A stretch of DNA of 64,000 nt from VRUE01 sp963762205 (GTDB lineage: Bacteria; Actinomycetota; Thermoleophilia; Solirubrobacterales; 70-9). This document shows positions 26,818-35,333 of this stretch, piece after piece. The translations under genes were made by a program, and so were the position numbers. The number at the start of each line of letters is the position of its first letter. The first letter of the stretch is position 1. The notes under the pieces were generated by a model. That model was given only the letters and a program-made list of their open reading frames with translations. It was not told the DNA's origin and searched no databases. The stretch is taken from positions 248,001 to 312,000 of the forward strand of contig CAVXJZ010000006.1 of NCBI GenBank assembly GCA_963762205.1, read 5' to 3'.

Positions 26818-28254
26818 CTAGGGCGCCATCAGGGGGGCGAGACTCAGGTCCGGGGCGAGCGAGCGCATACGCGGGTCGGTGCTGGCCGGCGATTCTATGG
26901 CCTCGAGGGCCGCCTCGGCGTGCGCCGTGGCTCGCTGGTAGGCGTAGTCGCCGGCCTCTCCGCGCCCGTCGAGGAAGGCCCAGTCGCTCGCCTGCACGGC
27001 GAGCAGCTCGCGGGCGGCGCGGGCGGCGGCGGCGGCGGGAAGGCCGCGGGAGGTCGCCCGCAGCAGGCGCAGCTCGAGTCGCCTCGCGGCCCAGGCGAGG
27101 TCGGCGACGGCCGGCGAGTCCCAGGTCCGCAGGTCCTTGCCCTCGCCCCAGGTCGAGGCCGCCAGGGGCCGGTCCCGGGCCTCGTGCCCGGCCAGCGCCC
27201 GCGGGACGGTGGTCAGCCGCACCCCCGCAGAGCGGGCCGCGCCGATCACCTCCTCGAGCCAGACCACCCCCTCCGACCACCAGTGCCCGAGCAGCTCCGT
27301 GTCGATCGCGAAGACGAGCAGGCCGCGCCCGCCGCTCGCGGCGGCGAAGCCGCGCAGCCGCTCGGCGACCGCGGCGAGGAACTCGCGCGCCTGCCGGCGC
27401 GCCGCCTCGGCGGCCGCGACCGGGTCGTAGGCGCCGCCTCCCACCTTCCAGATCCGCATGCCGCGCATGGACTTGCCGGCGAACTGCGCGTGAGCGGGGT
27501 CGGAGGGGTAGCCGTCGGACGACCAGAGCCAGCCGACCGCCTCCCAGTCGATCGGCAGCGCCGCCGGCCCGGCCGCGGTGGCGACCGGGGCGAGCGCCTC
27601 CAGGGGCTCGTCGTGGGCGCTCTGGTCGACGCAGAACCAGCTCACGCCCTGCTCCGCCAGGTCCCACTCGAGGCCGGGCTCGAAGGCGCACTCGGGTAGC
27701 CAGAAGCCGCCGTCCCAGCCGAAGCGCCTGCGGTGCGAGCGGATCCCCGCGTCGATCTGCAGGCGCAGGCCCTCGCGGGAGGCGAGCAGCGGCAGGACCG
27801 CGTGGGTCGCCGAGGAGGCGGCGAGCGAGACCCTCCCCTCCCGCTCGGCGTCGCCGAAGAGCCGCAGCGGGTCGCCGCCCGCCTCGTCGAGCAGATCGAG
27901 CGCCCGCCGGTAGCGCTCCAGCTCCGCCTCGCAGGCCACGCGGCACTCGGGCGGCACCTCGGCGAGGTCGGCCTCCGCGGCCCCGACCCGCCAATCGACC
28001 AGGAAGCGCCGCAGCCGCTCGCGCACCCCCACATCCTCGAGCTGGTCCGCCAGCACGGGGGTGACCGTCAGGGTCACGTCGCGGGCCAGCGCGAGGAGCG
28101 GCAGGTAGGAGCGGATCACCGCGTCGAAGAGCCACTCCTCCCCGAACGGGTAGGTCCCGAAGCCCTCGACGTAGGGCATGTGCGAGTGAAGGACGATCGC
28201 CAGGTCGCCGGCGACGGCTGCGTCCGGGCCGTCGCGGCCGGACAGCTCAGCCAC
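26818..28254 (-). CDS. GH57 alpha-1,4-glucan branching enzyme-like protein (Rv3031-like)
   Basis: 478 residues, GH57/DUF1957 type. LVLHSHMPYVEG-like N-terminus (IVLHSHMPYVEGFG), predicted nucleophile Glu188 in WLPECAFEPG and acid/base Asp318 in FAIDTELLGHWW. In mycobacteria the homologous gene sits between a SAM methyltransferase and a GT4 enzyme, exactly as here. It introduces alpha-1,6 branches in glucans. Overlaps the methyltransferase gene by 8 nt and precedes the GT4 gene by 8 nt, so the three form one operon. Confidence 0.92.
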   Translation of the reverse strand: MAELSGRDGPDAAVAGDLAIVLHSHMPYVEGFGTYPFGEEWLFDAVIRSYLPLLALARDVTLTVTPVLADQLEDVGVRERLRRFLVDWRVGAAEADLAEVPPECRVACEAELERYRRALDLLDEAGGDPLRLFGDAEREGRVSLAASSATHAVLPLLASREGLRLQIDAGIRSHRRRFGWDGGFWLPECAFEPGLEWDLAEQGVSWFCVDQSAHDEPLEALAPVATAAGPAALPIDWEAVGWLWSSDGYPSDPAHAQFAGKSMRGMRIWKVGGGAYDPVAAAEAARRQAREFLAAVAERLRGFAAASGGRGLLVFAIDTELLGHWWSEGVVWLEEVIGAARSAGVRLTTVPRALAGHEARDRPLAASTWGEGKDLRTWDSPAVADLAWAARRLELRLLRATSRGLPAAAAARAARELLAVQASDWAFLDGRGEAGDYAYQRATAHAEAALEAIESPASTDPRMRSLAPDLSLAPLMAP

Positions 28255-29011
28255 GGCAGACGGCGAGGAAGTCGAGGGCCCGGTCGAGGCCGTCGCTCGC
28301 CAGGCGGAAGTCGGAGGCCGCGATCGCCGGCGTGAAGCGGTCGTAGAAGCGCTTGGTCAGGCCGAGCCGCCGGTGGACGGCGTCCCAGCCCAGCCGGATC
28401 GCGATCTCATGGGCGCGCAGCCTACGAGCGTGGAAGAGGCCGAGCAGCTCGACCTCGTCGAAGTGCTCCTCGCAGAGCCGCCTGAACTCCTCCTCGCGGT
28501 ACTCCCTGACGTGCCACGGGTTGTCCGACTTCTCGGCGCCGGGCGGCGCCAGCGTCAGCAGGTTCGGGGTCGAGACGTAGACCGTCCCGCCCGGCTCGAG
28601 CATCGACCTGAAGTGCTCGAGGATCGCGCCGGGGTCCTCGACGTGCTCGATCGTCTGCAGGAATACGACCGCGTCGCAGGGCTCGGCGAAGGACTCGACC
28701 AGGTCGCGCTCGAAGCGCAGGTTGGGTCGCACGTAGCGCAGCCGCGCGTGCTCGTGGGTGTCGGGGTTGGCGTCGACGCCGACGACGCCGGCCGCCCCCC
28801 GAGCGGCGATCAGGTCGGAGCCGTATCCCTCGCCACAGGCCATGTCGACGACGCGGCGTCCGGCGACCCGATCGGCAATCCATTCGTAGACGCCGAGGTG
28901 GCGCCGGTACCAGTAGTTCTCCTCGGGCACGTCGGGAAGGGTCCGCTCGCCGGTCAGCGGCAGCGGCGGCACCCCCGGGGGCTGGTTTTCCTGGACGAAC
29001 TCTGCTTCCAC
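28247..29011 (-). CDS. SAM-dependent methyltransferase (Rv3030-like)
   Basis: 254 residues from the GTG at 29011. LTGERTLPDVPEENYWYRRH at about 20-39 closely resembles the start of mycobacterial Rv3030 as I remember it. Class I methyltransferase motif I is VVDMACGEGYG, followed by FLQTIEHVEDPG and a late LLGLFHARRLR. It is the first gene of the operon with GH57 and GT4 enzymes and is predicted to O-methylate a glucan. The frame is open to 29200, but that extension reads through a palindromic repeat and is not credible. Confidence 0.88.
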   Translation of the reverse strand: MEAEFVQENQPPGVPPLPLTGERTLPDVPEENYWYRRHLGVYEWIADRVAGRRVVDMACGEGYGSDLIAARGAAGVVGVDANPDTHEHARLRYVRPNLRFERDLVESFAEPCDAVVFLQTIEHVEDPGAILEHFRSMLEPGGTVYVSTPNLLTLAPPGAEKSDNPWHVREYREEEFRRLCEEHFDEVELLGLFHARRLRAHEIAIRLGWDAVHRRLGLTKRFYDRFTPAIAASDFRLASDGLDRALDFLAVCRG

Positions 29012-29026
29012 CGACCGAACCGTATT

Positions 29027-29069
29027 CTGGACGCAGTTCGTCCCGCATACCGGGACGAACTGCGTCCAG
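29027..29069. repeat. Palindromic repeat family copy 2
   Basis: CTGGACGCAGTTCGTCCCG (29027-29045) pairs perfectly with 29051-29069 around a CATAC loop. It matches the element at 8170-8212 except at three positions per arm, all compensated. On the plus strand T5 follows 5 nt after the stem, so it could terminate transcription there. It lies in the divergent gap between two methyltransferase genes. Confidence 0.9.
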
Positions 29070-29150
29070 GAGCGTTTTTCGGGGCCGGACTGGCGAGGGC
29101 CGACGAGAGGACGCGACCTTTGCGCCGTTCCGCGTAGAGTTCCGCGCCGA

Positions 29151-30068
29151 ATGCCGGCCTCCCCGACCGCGACAGCGGACCACATCAAGGACGCCAACAC
29201 CCGCTATCACGACGCCGCCGCCGACGAATACGACGCCAAGTGGGGAATCGACTTCGGCGCCACCGGCCAGGAGCAGGTGCGGCTGAAGCTGGACAAGACG
29301 CTGGGCGGGCTCGACGGGCACGGCTTCGGCGACGGGCTCGAGATCGGCTCCGGAACCGGTTACTTCTCGCTCAACCTCCTGCAACTCGGGGTGATCGAGC
29401 GGCTCACCGCGACCGACATCTCGCCCGGGATGCTGGCCCGGCTCTCGTCCACCGCCGCCGGCCTCGGCCTCGAGGCGGAGACCGTCGCCACCGAGGCCGA
29501 GGAGCTGCCCTTCGAGGACGAGAGCTTCGACATCGTCTTCGGCCACGCCGTCCTCCACCACATCCCCGATCTGGAGCGGGCCTTCTCGGAGTTCCGGCGC
29601 GTCCTGCGTCCCGGCGGCGCGATCGCCTTCGCCGGCGAGCCCTCGCGCTACGGAGACAGGCTGGCGGCGCTGCCGAAGCGGGCGGGCTCCGTCCTCGCCC
29701 CCGCCTGGCGCCGCGCGATCGGCGCCCGCCGCCGCCTCGTGCCCGAGGCCGAGCAGTCCAACGGCCACGCGCTCGAGGGCGAGGTCGACGTGCACGCCTT
29801 CGCACCGGCCGACCTGCGCCGCCTGCTGGCCGGGACGGGCTTCGAGTCCACGCGGGTCGGCGGCGAGGAGCTGCTCGCCAATGCCTGGGGCTGGGGGCTG
29901 CGCACGGTCGAGGCGAGCGCCGAGCCCGAATCGGTCTCCTGGCGGTGGCGCGAGTTCGCCTTCCGCAGCTACATGGCGCTGCAGCGAGTCGACACCCGCG
30001 TGCTCGAGCCCCACCTGCCCGCGGAGCTCTTCTACAACCTGCTGGTCTCCGGCCGCAGGCCCGTCTAG
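29151..30068 (+). CDS. Class I SAM-dependent methyltransferase
   Basis: 305 residues. Motif I is GLEIGSGTGYFS at about residue 63, motif II ATDISPGML, and motif III/post III IVFGHAVLHHIPD and FRRVLRPGG; a roughly 100-residue C-terminal cap follows. Divergent from the Rv3030-like methyltransferase. A second methyltransferase beside an MGLP-like operon fits a polymethylated polysaccharide pathway, but other small-molecule substrates are possible. The stop overlaps that of the convergent cyclase gene at CTAG. Confidence 0.85.
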   Translation: MPASPTATADHIKDANTRYHDAAADEYDAKWGIDFGATGQEQVRLKLDKTLGGLDGHGFGDGLEIGSGTGYFSLNLLQLGVIERLTATDISPGMLARLSSTAAGLGLEAETVATEAEELPFEDESFDIVFGHAVLHHIPDLERAFSEFRRVLRPGGAIAFAGEPSRYGDRLAALPKRAGSVLAPAWRRAIGARRRLVPEAEQSNGHALEGEVDVHAFAPADLRRLLAGTGFESTRVGGEELLANAWGWGLRTVEASAEPESVSWRWREFAFRSYMALQRVDTRVLEPHLPAELFYNLLVSGRRPV

Positions 30069-31195
30069 GCGCCGTCGCGCCGCCGGCGGGCGCGGAACAG
30101 CTTGACCCCGGAGTCGATGCCCTTGAGGCTCCGCTCGCCGGCGTAGGAGTAGGTGAAGGCGCCATCGACCGCGCCCTTGGTCGCGGCGTCGACCAGGACG
30201 CTGCCCGGCCTCGCGACGCCGGTGATCCGGCTGGCGAGGTTCACGGCGCGCCCGTAGTAGTCGCCGGCCTGGGCGAGGGTCGTCCCGAATGCCAGGCCGG
30301 CGCGCACATAGGGAAACTCGTCCCCTTCTTCGTCGGCGGCCTCGATCAGGCGCAGAGACGCCTCCAGCATCGCCCGCGGCTCTGTTGAGACCAGCATCGC
30401 TGCGTCGCCGATCATCTTCACCAGCCGCACCGGGGGCTCGGCCACGGCGCTCGCCATCTCCTCGAAGCGACCGGCCACCCCGCCCAGCTCCTCGGGCGCG
30501 ATCTCCTCACCGAGGCGGGTGAACTCGACCAGGTCCGCGAAGCAGACGCAGAGCTCGGCGGTGCCCCGGATCTCTCCGGAGGCGAGATCGGCGGTGCCGA
30601 TCACGTCGCGGCGAATCTGCTCGAGCAGGTGGGCCTGGAACGCGTAGAGCAGGATCGGGCCGACCAGCGGCAGCATGTGCTCGGCGGCGGCCGTGAAGCG
30701 GTGGGCGAGGTCGCGCTCGGTGTCGCCGGGCTGCATCAGGGTGCGGACGATGATCTCCCGATTGGTTTCGGCGATCCGCGCCATCCCCATCCCGATCGTC
30801 CGCGCCACCTGGAGCATCCCGTCCTCGGGCAGGCCGGCATCGCGAAACGCCTGCATCAGCCGCGCGGCCTCGACGTCGTGATCGGCGAGGGTGGGTTCGT
30901 CGGGGTCCGTGTAGGGGACGCCGAGGGCGGCGCTGAAGCGCTGCAGCAGCTCGAGGTCGAGGCCCGCCATGCCCGCGACCTCCCGCGGCGAGTGGCGCTC
31001 GCCGGCGCCGGCGAGCGCCCGCTCCACGGGCAGCAATGTCAGTCGCCCGGCGGCGACGGCGTCCTTCATTTCCCGCAGGCCGGCTCCGTCGGCGGCGAGC
31101 TCCTCGAGCAGCCGCAGGCGCGCCGCCCGCGCCTCGCCCTGGACCCCCTCGAGCAGGCCCTCGGCCTCGAAGTCGATCGCGCCATCCGCGGCCAT
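30065..31195 (-). CDS. Class III adenylate/guanylate cyclase with N-terminal regulatory domain
   Basis: 376 residues. The first 195 residues are helical and match the regulatory domain found in actinobacterial soluble cyclases (Rv1264 type). The cyclase homology domain contains CVCFADLVEFTRLGEE with the first metal Asp, KMIGDAAMLVS with the second, and YYGRAVNLASRITG with the transition-state Asn/Arg pair. No membrane helix. It makes cAMP (or cGMP) from cytoplasmic signals. Confidence 0.9.
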   Translation of the reverse strand: MAADGAIDFEAEGLLEGVQGEARAARLRLLEELAADGAGLREMKDAVAAGRLTLLPVERALAGAGERHSPREVAGMAGLDLELLQRFSAALGVPYTDPDEPTLADHDVEAARLMQAFRDAGLPEDGMLQVARTIGMGMARIAETNREIIVRTLMQPGDTERDLAHRFTAAAEHMLPLVGPILLYAFQAHLLEQIRRDVIGTADLASGEIRGTAELCVCFADLVEFTRLGEEIAPEELGGVAGRFEEMASAVAEPPVRLVKMIGDAAMLVSTEPRAMLEASLRLIEAADEEGDEFPYVRAGLAFGTTLAQAGDYYGRAVNLASRITGVARPGSVLVDAATKGAVDGAFTYSYAGERSLKGIDSGVKLFRARRRRDGA

Positions 31196-31216
31196 CGGGG
31201 CGCATTCTTGCCGGTT

Positions 31217-32728
31217 TCAGCCGACGGCGACCGCGCCCCCGCGGCGCGGGTCCCCGCCGCCGCTCGGCCCGCCGCCGGCCGGCTCGCGGGCAACGGCCTG
31301 AACGCCGCCGAAGAAGAGGTTGATCGCCGGCCTGCGGGCGACCGGCAGGCCCGACGCCTCGAGCCGGGCGAGCGCCTCCTCGTCGATGCCCGGCTCGGCC
31401 TGGACGAGGCCCTGCTCGAAGTGCAGGCGCGGCGCCCGCACGGCGTCGCCGGCGCTCATCCCCTGCTCGACGACCCGAACGATCGTCTGCAGGATGGCGG
31501 AGCGGATCCGGTTCGAGCCGGCGCTGCCGAGCCCGAGCTCGATCTCGCCGTCGCGGAGGACGACGGTCGGCGCCATCATCGAGGAGACCCGGCGCCCCGG
31601 CGGGATGCGATGGAAGCCGAGCGGGTTCAGGTCCTCCTCGCCGAGCATGTTGTTGAGGATCACCCCCGTGCCGGGCACCAGGACCCCGGAGCCCGAGCCG
31701 TTCGAGCAGGTCACGCTGGCGCACATCCCGTCGCCGTCGAGGACCGAGATGTGGGTCGTCGAGCCGAGCAGGTCGGCGGCCGCGAGGTCGAGCCCCGCGG
31801 GGTCGAGCAGGCTCGCGTCGAGGCCCTCGGCGTGGAGGGCCTCGGCAAAGCCCTCGCCGCGGACGGCGTTGGCGGCGCCCATCGCCGCGACCAGCTGCTC
31901 GGGCCCGCTGCGCTCCCCGATCCGCTCCAGCAGTCCGAGGCAGTAGGCGATCAGGACGCCGCCCGAGGAAGGCGGCGGGTTGGTCAGCACCTCGGTGCCG
32001 CGGAAGCGAACCCGGATCGGCGCCCGCGAGATCGCGTCGTAGGCCGCGAGGTCCGCCGGGCCGAGGGTCCCGCCGTGCTCGATGACGTGCTCGCCGATCG
32101 CCGCCGCGACCTCACCGCGGCAGAACGGCTCCGCCCCTTCGGCGCCGAAGCGTTCAAGCGCCTCGGCCAGCTCGGGGAAGCGGAACTCGTCGCCCTCGCG
32201 CAGCGGCCGCCCGCCGGGCGCGTAGAGCTCGCGCGTGCCCTCCAGGCGGGCGTGGATCGGCTCGAGTATGTCGAGGATGTAGGCCTGCTCGGCGTTCACC
32301 GGAGCGCCCTCGCGGGCGAGCCTCACCGCCGGCGCGGCCAGCTCGCCGAGCGCCGCCGAGCCGAATCGCTCGAGCGCCCGCTCGAGCCCGGCCGCCGTCC
32401 CCGGCACGCCGCAGGAGGCCGGGCCGACGTAGAAGGTCTGGGTCGTCTCCTCGTCGAAGTGGACCGGGACGGGGACCAGCTCGGCCCGCCGCTCCACTCC
32501 GTCCAGCCCCGGGGCCGAGACGAAGAAGTCGATCAGGACGGGCTCGGCCGCGTCCCCGTGGACCATCATGAAGCCGCCCGCCCCGAAGCCCGTCAACGGG
32601 CTCTCGACCGCGAACGAGGCGAGCACCGCGGCGACGGCCGCATCGACGGCGTTGCCTCCCTCCCGCAGCACCTCGGCGCCGGCCTCGGCGCTGAGCGGGT
32701 GGCCGGCGGCGACGACGCCTCGATTCAT
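31217..32728 (-). CDS. ggt: Gamma-glutamyltransferase (Ntn hydrolase)
   Basis: 503 residues from the ATG at 32728. The autoproteolytic nucleophile is the Thr in GSTTHISVLDGDG; GGNAVDAAVAA at the N-terminus, and NNMLGEEDLN and SSMMAPTVV near the substrate site, are typical. No signal peptide is visible, so it may be cytoplasmic, unlike most exported GGTs. It transfers or hydrolyses gamma-glutamyl groups of glutathione-like or other compounds. A TTG at 32737 is an alternative start. Confidence 0.93.
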   Translation of the reverse strand: MNRGVVAAGHPLSAEAGAEVLREGGNAVDAAVAAVLASFAVESPLTGFGAGGFMMVHGDAAEPVLIDFFVSAPGLDGVERRAELVPVPVHFDEETTQTFYVGPASCGVPGTAAGLERALERFGSAALGELAAPAVRLAREGAPVNAEQAYILDILEPIHARLEGTRELYAPGGRPLREGDEFRFPELAEALERFGAEGAEPFCRGEVAAAIGEHVIEHGGTLGPADLAAYDAISRAPIRVRFRGTEVLTNPPPSSGGVLIAYCLGLLERIGERSGPEQLVAAMGAANAVRGEGFAEALHAEGLDASLLDPAGLDLAAADLLGSTTHISVLDGDGMCASVTCSNGSGSGVLVPGTGVILNNMLGEEDLNPLGFHRIPPGRRVSSMMAPTVVLRDGEIELGLGSAGSNRIRSAILQTIVRVVEQGMSAGDAVRAPRLHFEQGLVQAEPGIDEEALARLEASGLPVARRPAINLFFGGVQAVAREPAGGGPSGGGDPRRGGAVAVG

Positions 32729-32746
32729 GCGCCGCAACCGTGGGGG

Positions 32747-34234
32747 CTAGCCGGGAAGGAACTCCGGGACTTCGATGCCGAGCTCGTCCGAGCGGCCGGA
32801 GCGTCGACCACCACGACCGGGGTCCTGCTTGGTGCGGGTGATCGTCGGCTCCTCGGCGCGCCGCGGAGGAGGCGTCCGGCCGTCGAATCGGGTGGCGACG
32901 ACGGTCACCCAGACCTGATCGCTGAGCGCCGCGTCGACGTTGGCGCCGAAGATGATGTTGGCGTCCGGGTGGGCGGCTTCGCCGACCAGCTTCGCCGCCT
33001 CGCTGACCTCGACCAGGGAGAGGTCGTCACCGCCGGTGATCGAGAGCAGGATCGAGCGGGCGCCCTCCATCGAGGTCTCGAGCAGCGGTGAGGAAATCGC
33101 TTTCTCGGCCGCCAGCATCGCCCTGCCCTCCCCCGTTCCCATGCCGATACCGAGCAGGGCCCGTCCGGCCTCGGACATGATCGTCCGCACGTCGGCGAAG
33201 TCGAGGTTGATCACCGCGGGCAGGGTGACGAGGTCGGAGATCCCCTGCACGCCCTGGCGCAGGACGTCGTCGGCGACCTGGAAGGCTTCGACCATCGAGG
33301 TCTGCTGGTCGAGCACCTCCAGCAGGCGGTCGTTGGGGACGACGATCAGCGTGTCCACCTCGGCCGCCAGCGCGTCGATCCCCCTGCCGGCCTGGTCGCC
33401 TCGACGGCTGCCCTCGAAGCTGAACGGCTTGGTGACGATGCCGACGGTCAGCGCGCCCACCTCGCGGGCGAGCCGGGCGACGACCGGCGCCGCGCCGGAG
33501 CCCGTGCCGCCGCCCGCACCGGCGGCGACGAAGACCATGTCGGAGCCCTTGAGCAGGCGCTTGATCTTGTCCTGCTCCTCGAAGGCGGAGCGGTGGCCGA
33601 CCTCGGGGTCGGCGCCGGCGCCGAGCCCGCGGGTCTGCTCCTCCCCGATGTGGACGGTGACGTCGGCGACGCAGACCTGCAGGGACTGGAGGTCCGTGTT
33701 GACGGCCATGAACTCGACCCCGGGGATACGAGCCTCGACCATGCGGTTGATCGCGTTGACGCCGGCGCCGCCGACGCCGACGACCCGGATCACGGGAGTG
33801 TGGGGCTCGCCGCTCCCGGGGGGCGCGTACTCGGGGTCCTCGCGACCGTAGCGCGGCGCTTCGACGATCGGCTCGATCTCGCGCCGAGCCTGAGGCTGCT
33901 CGGAGAAGACACGCTGCAGACGCTCCGGAGCGGACTCGACACCGGCCTCCGAGCCCTCGGATGCGGGCTCCCCGCTCGCGCGCTCCGCCGGATCGTGGCG
34001 GCCGTAGCGCGGCTCCGCGGGCCCGTCGGGCCCGGGCCGCTCCCCCGCGGGTGGCGAGGGGGTCGAGGGGGTCGAGGACGGCTTGGCCCGCAGCGCCCCC
34101 CCGGCATCCTCGTCAGGACCCGCGGTCGAGCCGCCGGAGGCCTCGGGTGGATCGGCGGGAGGGTCGTCGGATGTCGAGCGGAAGAGATCGGCGAGGGGGC
34201 CCTCGCGCATGCTCGCCCGCTTACGCCGACTCAT
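32747..34234 (-). CDS. ftsZ: Cell division protein FtsZ with a long acidic/Pro-rich N-terminal extension
   Basis: 495 residues. The tubulin-like GTPase starts near residue 145 with IRVVGVGGAGVNAINRM and has the signature GAGGGTGSGAAP and VPNDRLLE. The tail ends LGIEVPEFLPG, the usual FtsZ C-terminal peptide. About 145 disordered residues precede the GTPase, far more than normal. The ATG at 34234 has a perfect AAGGAGGT 7-8 nt upstream, inside the parA gene, and overlaps its end by 14 nt. Next to parA rather than in a division/cell-wall cluster, at least within this window. Confidence 0.92.
   Translation of the reverse strand: MSRRKRASMREGPLADLFRSTSDDPPADPPEASGGSTAGPDEDAGGALRAKPSSTPSTPSPPAGERPGPDGPAEPRYGRHDPAERASGEPASEGSEAGVESAPERLQRVFSEQPQARREIEPIVEAPRYGREDPEYAPPGSGEPHTPVIRVVGVGGAGVNAINRMVEARIPGVEFMAVNTDLQSLQVCVADVTVHIGEEQTRGLGAGADPEVGHRSAFEEQDKIKRLLKGSDMVFVAAGAGGGTGSGAAPVVARLAREVGALTVGIVTKPFSFEGSRRGDQAGRGIDALAAEVDTLIVVPNDRLLEVLDQQTSMVEAFQVADDVLRQGVQGISDLVTLPAVINLDFADVRTIMSEAGRALLGIGMGTGEGRAMLAAEKAISSPLLETSMEGARSILLSITGGDDLSLVEVSEAAKLVGEAAHPDANIIFGANVDAALSDQVWVTVVATRFDGRTPPPRRAEEPTITRTKQDPGRGGRRSGRSDELGIEVPEFLPG
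34041..34130 (-). repeat. Linker repeat shared with parA
   Basis: Bases 34071-34130 match 35161-35220 at 55 of 60 positions, and similarity continues less perfectly upstream to 34041/35131. Both copies are in the same frame and encode the disordered N-terminal linkers of FtsZ and ParA (GALRA followed by SSTP and PPA). Confidence 0.85.
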
Positions 34235-35333
34235 TCGCCAAGACCTCCTTCGCAAGCTCCCGGTAGTAGTTGGCGGCACTGCTGTCAGAATCGTACTTGA
34301 GGACGCTGGCGCCCTTGACCGGGGCCTCGGCGAACTTGATCGCCTTGCGGATCCGCGACTTGAAGACGAGGTCGCCGAAGTTCTCTTCGAGGATCTCGAC
34401 CGCCTCCTTGGCGTGCACCGTGCGGGCGTCGAGCATCGTCGGCAGGATGCCCTCGATGCGGACGTCCGGGTTGAGGTTCTCCTGGATCATCTTCAGCGTG
34501 TTCTGGAGCTGGACCAGCCCGCGCATCGACAGATACTCGCACTGGACGGGGACGATCACCTTGGTCGCCGCGGTCAGCGCGTTGATCGTCAGCAGGCCGA
34601 GGCTGGGCGGCGTGTCGATGCAGACGAAGTCGTAGTCGCCGGAGACCTCCTTCAGCGCCTTCTCGAGCGAGCGCTCGCGGCCGATCTTGGTGCTCATCGC
34701 GATCTCGGCACCGGCCAGGTCGATCGAGGCGACGGCGATGTCGATCTCGCGGTGCTGGATGATCTCGCTGATCGGCATGTCGTTGACGAGCACGTCGTAG
34801 AGGCTTTTCTCGACCTTGTCGGGGTCGATCCCCTGGCTCATGGTCAGGTTGCCCTGTGGGTCGAGGTCGATGCAGAGGACCCTGTGGCCGGTCTCGGCGA
34901 AGGCGACCGCCAGGTTCAGGGTGGTCGTCGTCTTCGCGACCCCGCCCTTCTGGTTGGCGAAGGCGATCACGTCGGCGTGCTTTGTCGCAACCTCCTCCTC
35001 GGGCTCCTCCTGCGGCTGCTCGTGCCGCGACGGAGCGATCAGGTCCCTGGCCTTGAGGCGCTCGGGCCCGCCATCCGCCCCATCGGCCTCGTCCTCGGGG
35101 GCGGCCGGCTCCTCGCCGGTTTTCGACGCCCCTTCCGCGGGCGGCGCGGATGTCGGGGGGGTCGAGGACAGCTCGGCCCGCAGCGCCCCCTCGGCATCCG
35201 CGTCAGGACCCGCGGCCGAGGGGCTGGAATCCTGCGAAGGCACCGCCCGCTCCATCTGCTCGAGCTCCTCCTCCATCGGGTGGGGCTCGTCGATAACGGG
35301 CGCGGACTTGTTTTTGCGGCTTAGGAATCCCAT
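34221..35333 (-). CDS. parA: ParA/Soj-family chromosome-partitioning ATPase with N-terminal disordered extension
   Basis: 370 residues. The deviant Walker A KGGVAKTT is at 129-136, Walker A' is DLDPQGNLTM and Walker B is FVCIDTPPSLGLLTINAL. Residues 1-115 are acidic and Pro/Ala-rich, unlike ordinary ParA, and share a repeat with the FtsZ extension. The start ATG at 35333 was chosen; an in-frame codon at 35357 is an alternative. No parB is visible nearby. Coupled to ftsZ by overlap, so it may position the division ring (MinD/ParA-like) rather than a chromosome origin. Confidence 0.9.
   Translation of the reverse strand: MGFLSRKNKSAPVIDEPHPMEEELEQMERAVPSQDSSPSAAGPDADAEGALRAELSSTPPTSAPPAEGASKTGEEPAAPEDEADGADGGPERLKARDLIAPSRHEQPQEEPEEEVATKHADVIAFANQKGGVAKTTTTLNLAVAFAETGHRVLCIDLDPQGNLTMSQGIDPDKVEKSLYDVLVNDMPISEIIQHREIDIAVASIDLAGAEIAMSTKIGRERSLEKALKEVSGDYDFVCIDTPPSLGLLTINALTAATKVIVPVQCEYLSMRGLVQLQNTLKMIQENLNPDVRIEGILPTMLDARTVHAKEAVEILEENFGDLVFKSRIRKAIKFAEAPVKGASVLKYDSDSSAANYYRELAKEVLANESA
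35131..35220 (-). repeat. Linker repeat shared with ftsZ
   Basis: Second copy of the repeat at 34041-34130, offset 1090 bp, within the parA N-terminal extension. It probably arose by local duplication or gene conversion between the two adjacent genes. Confidence 0.85.

Noticed and set aside
28247..29200. Longer start for the Rv3030-like methyltransferase
   Set aside because: The extension reads through the palindromic repeat and has no family similarity; GTG 29011 fits better.
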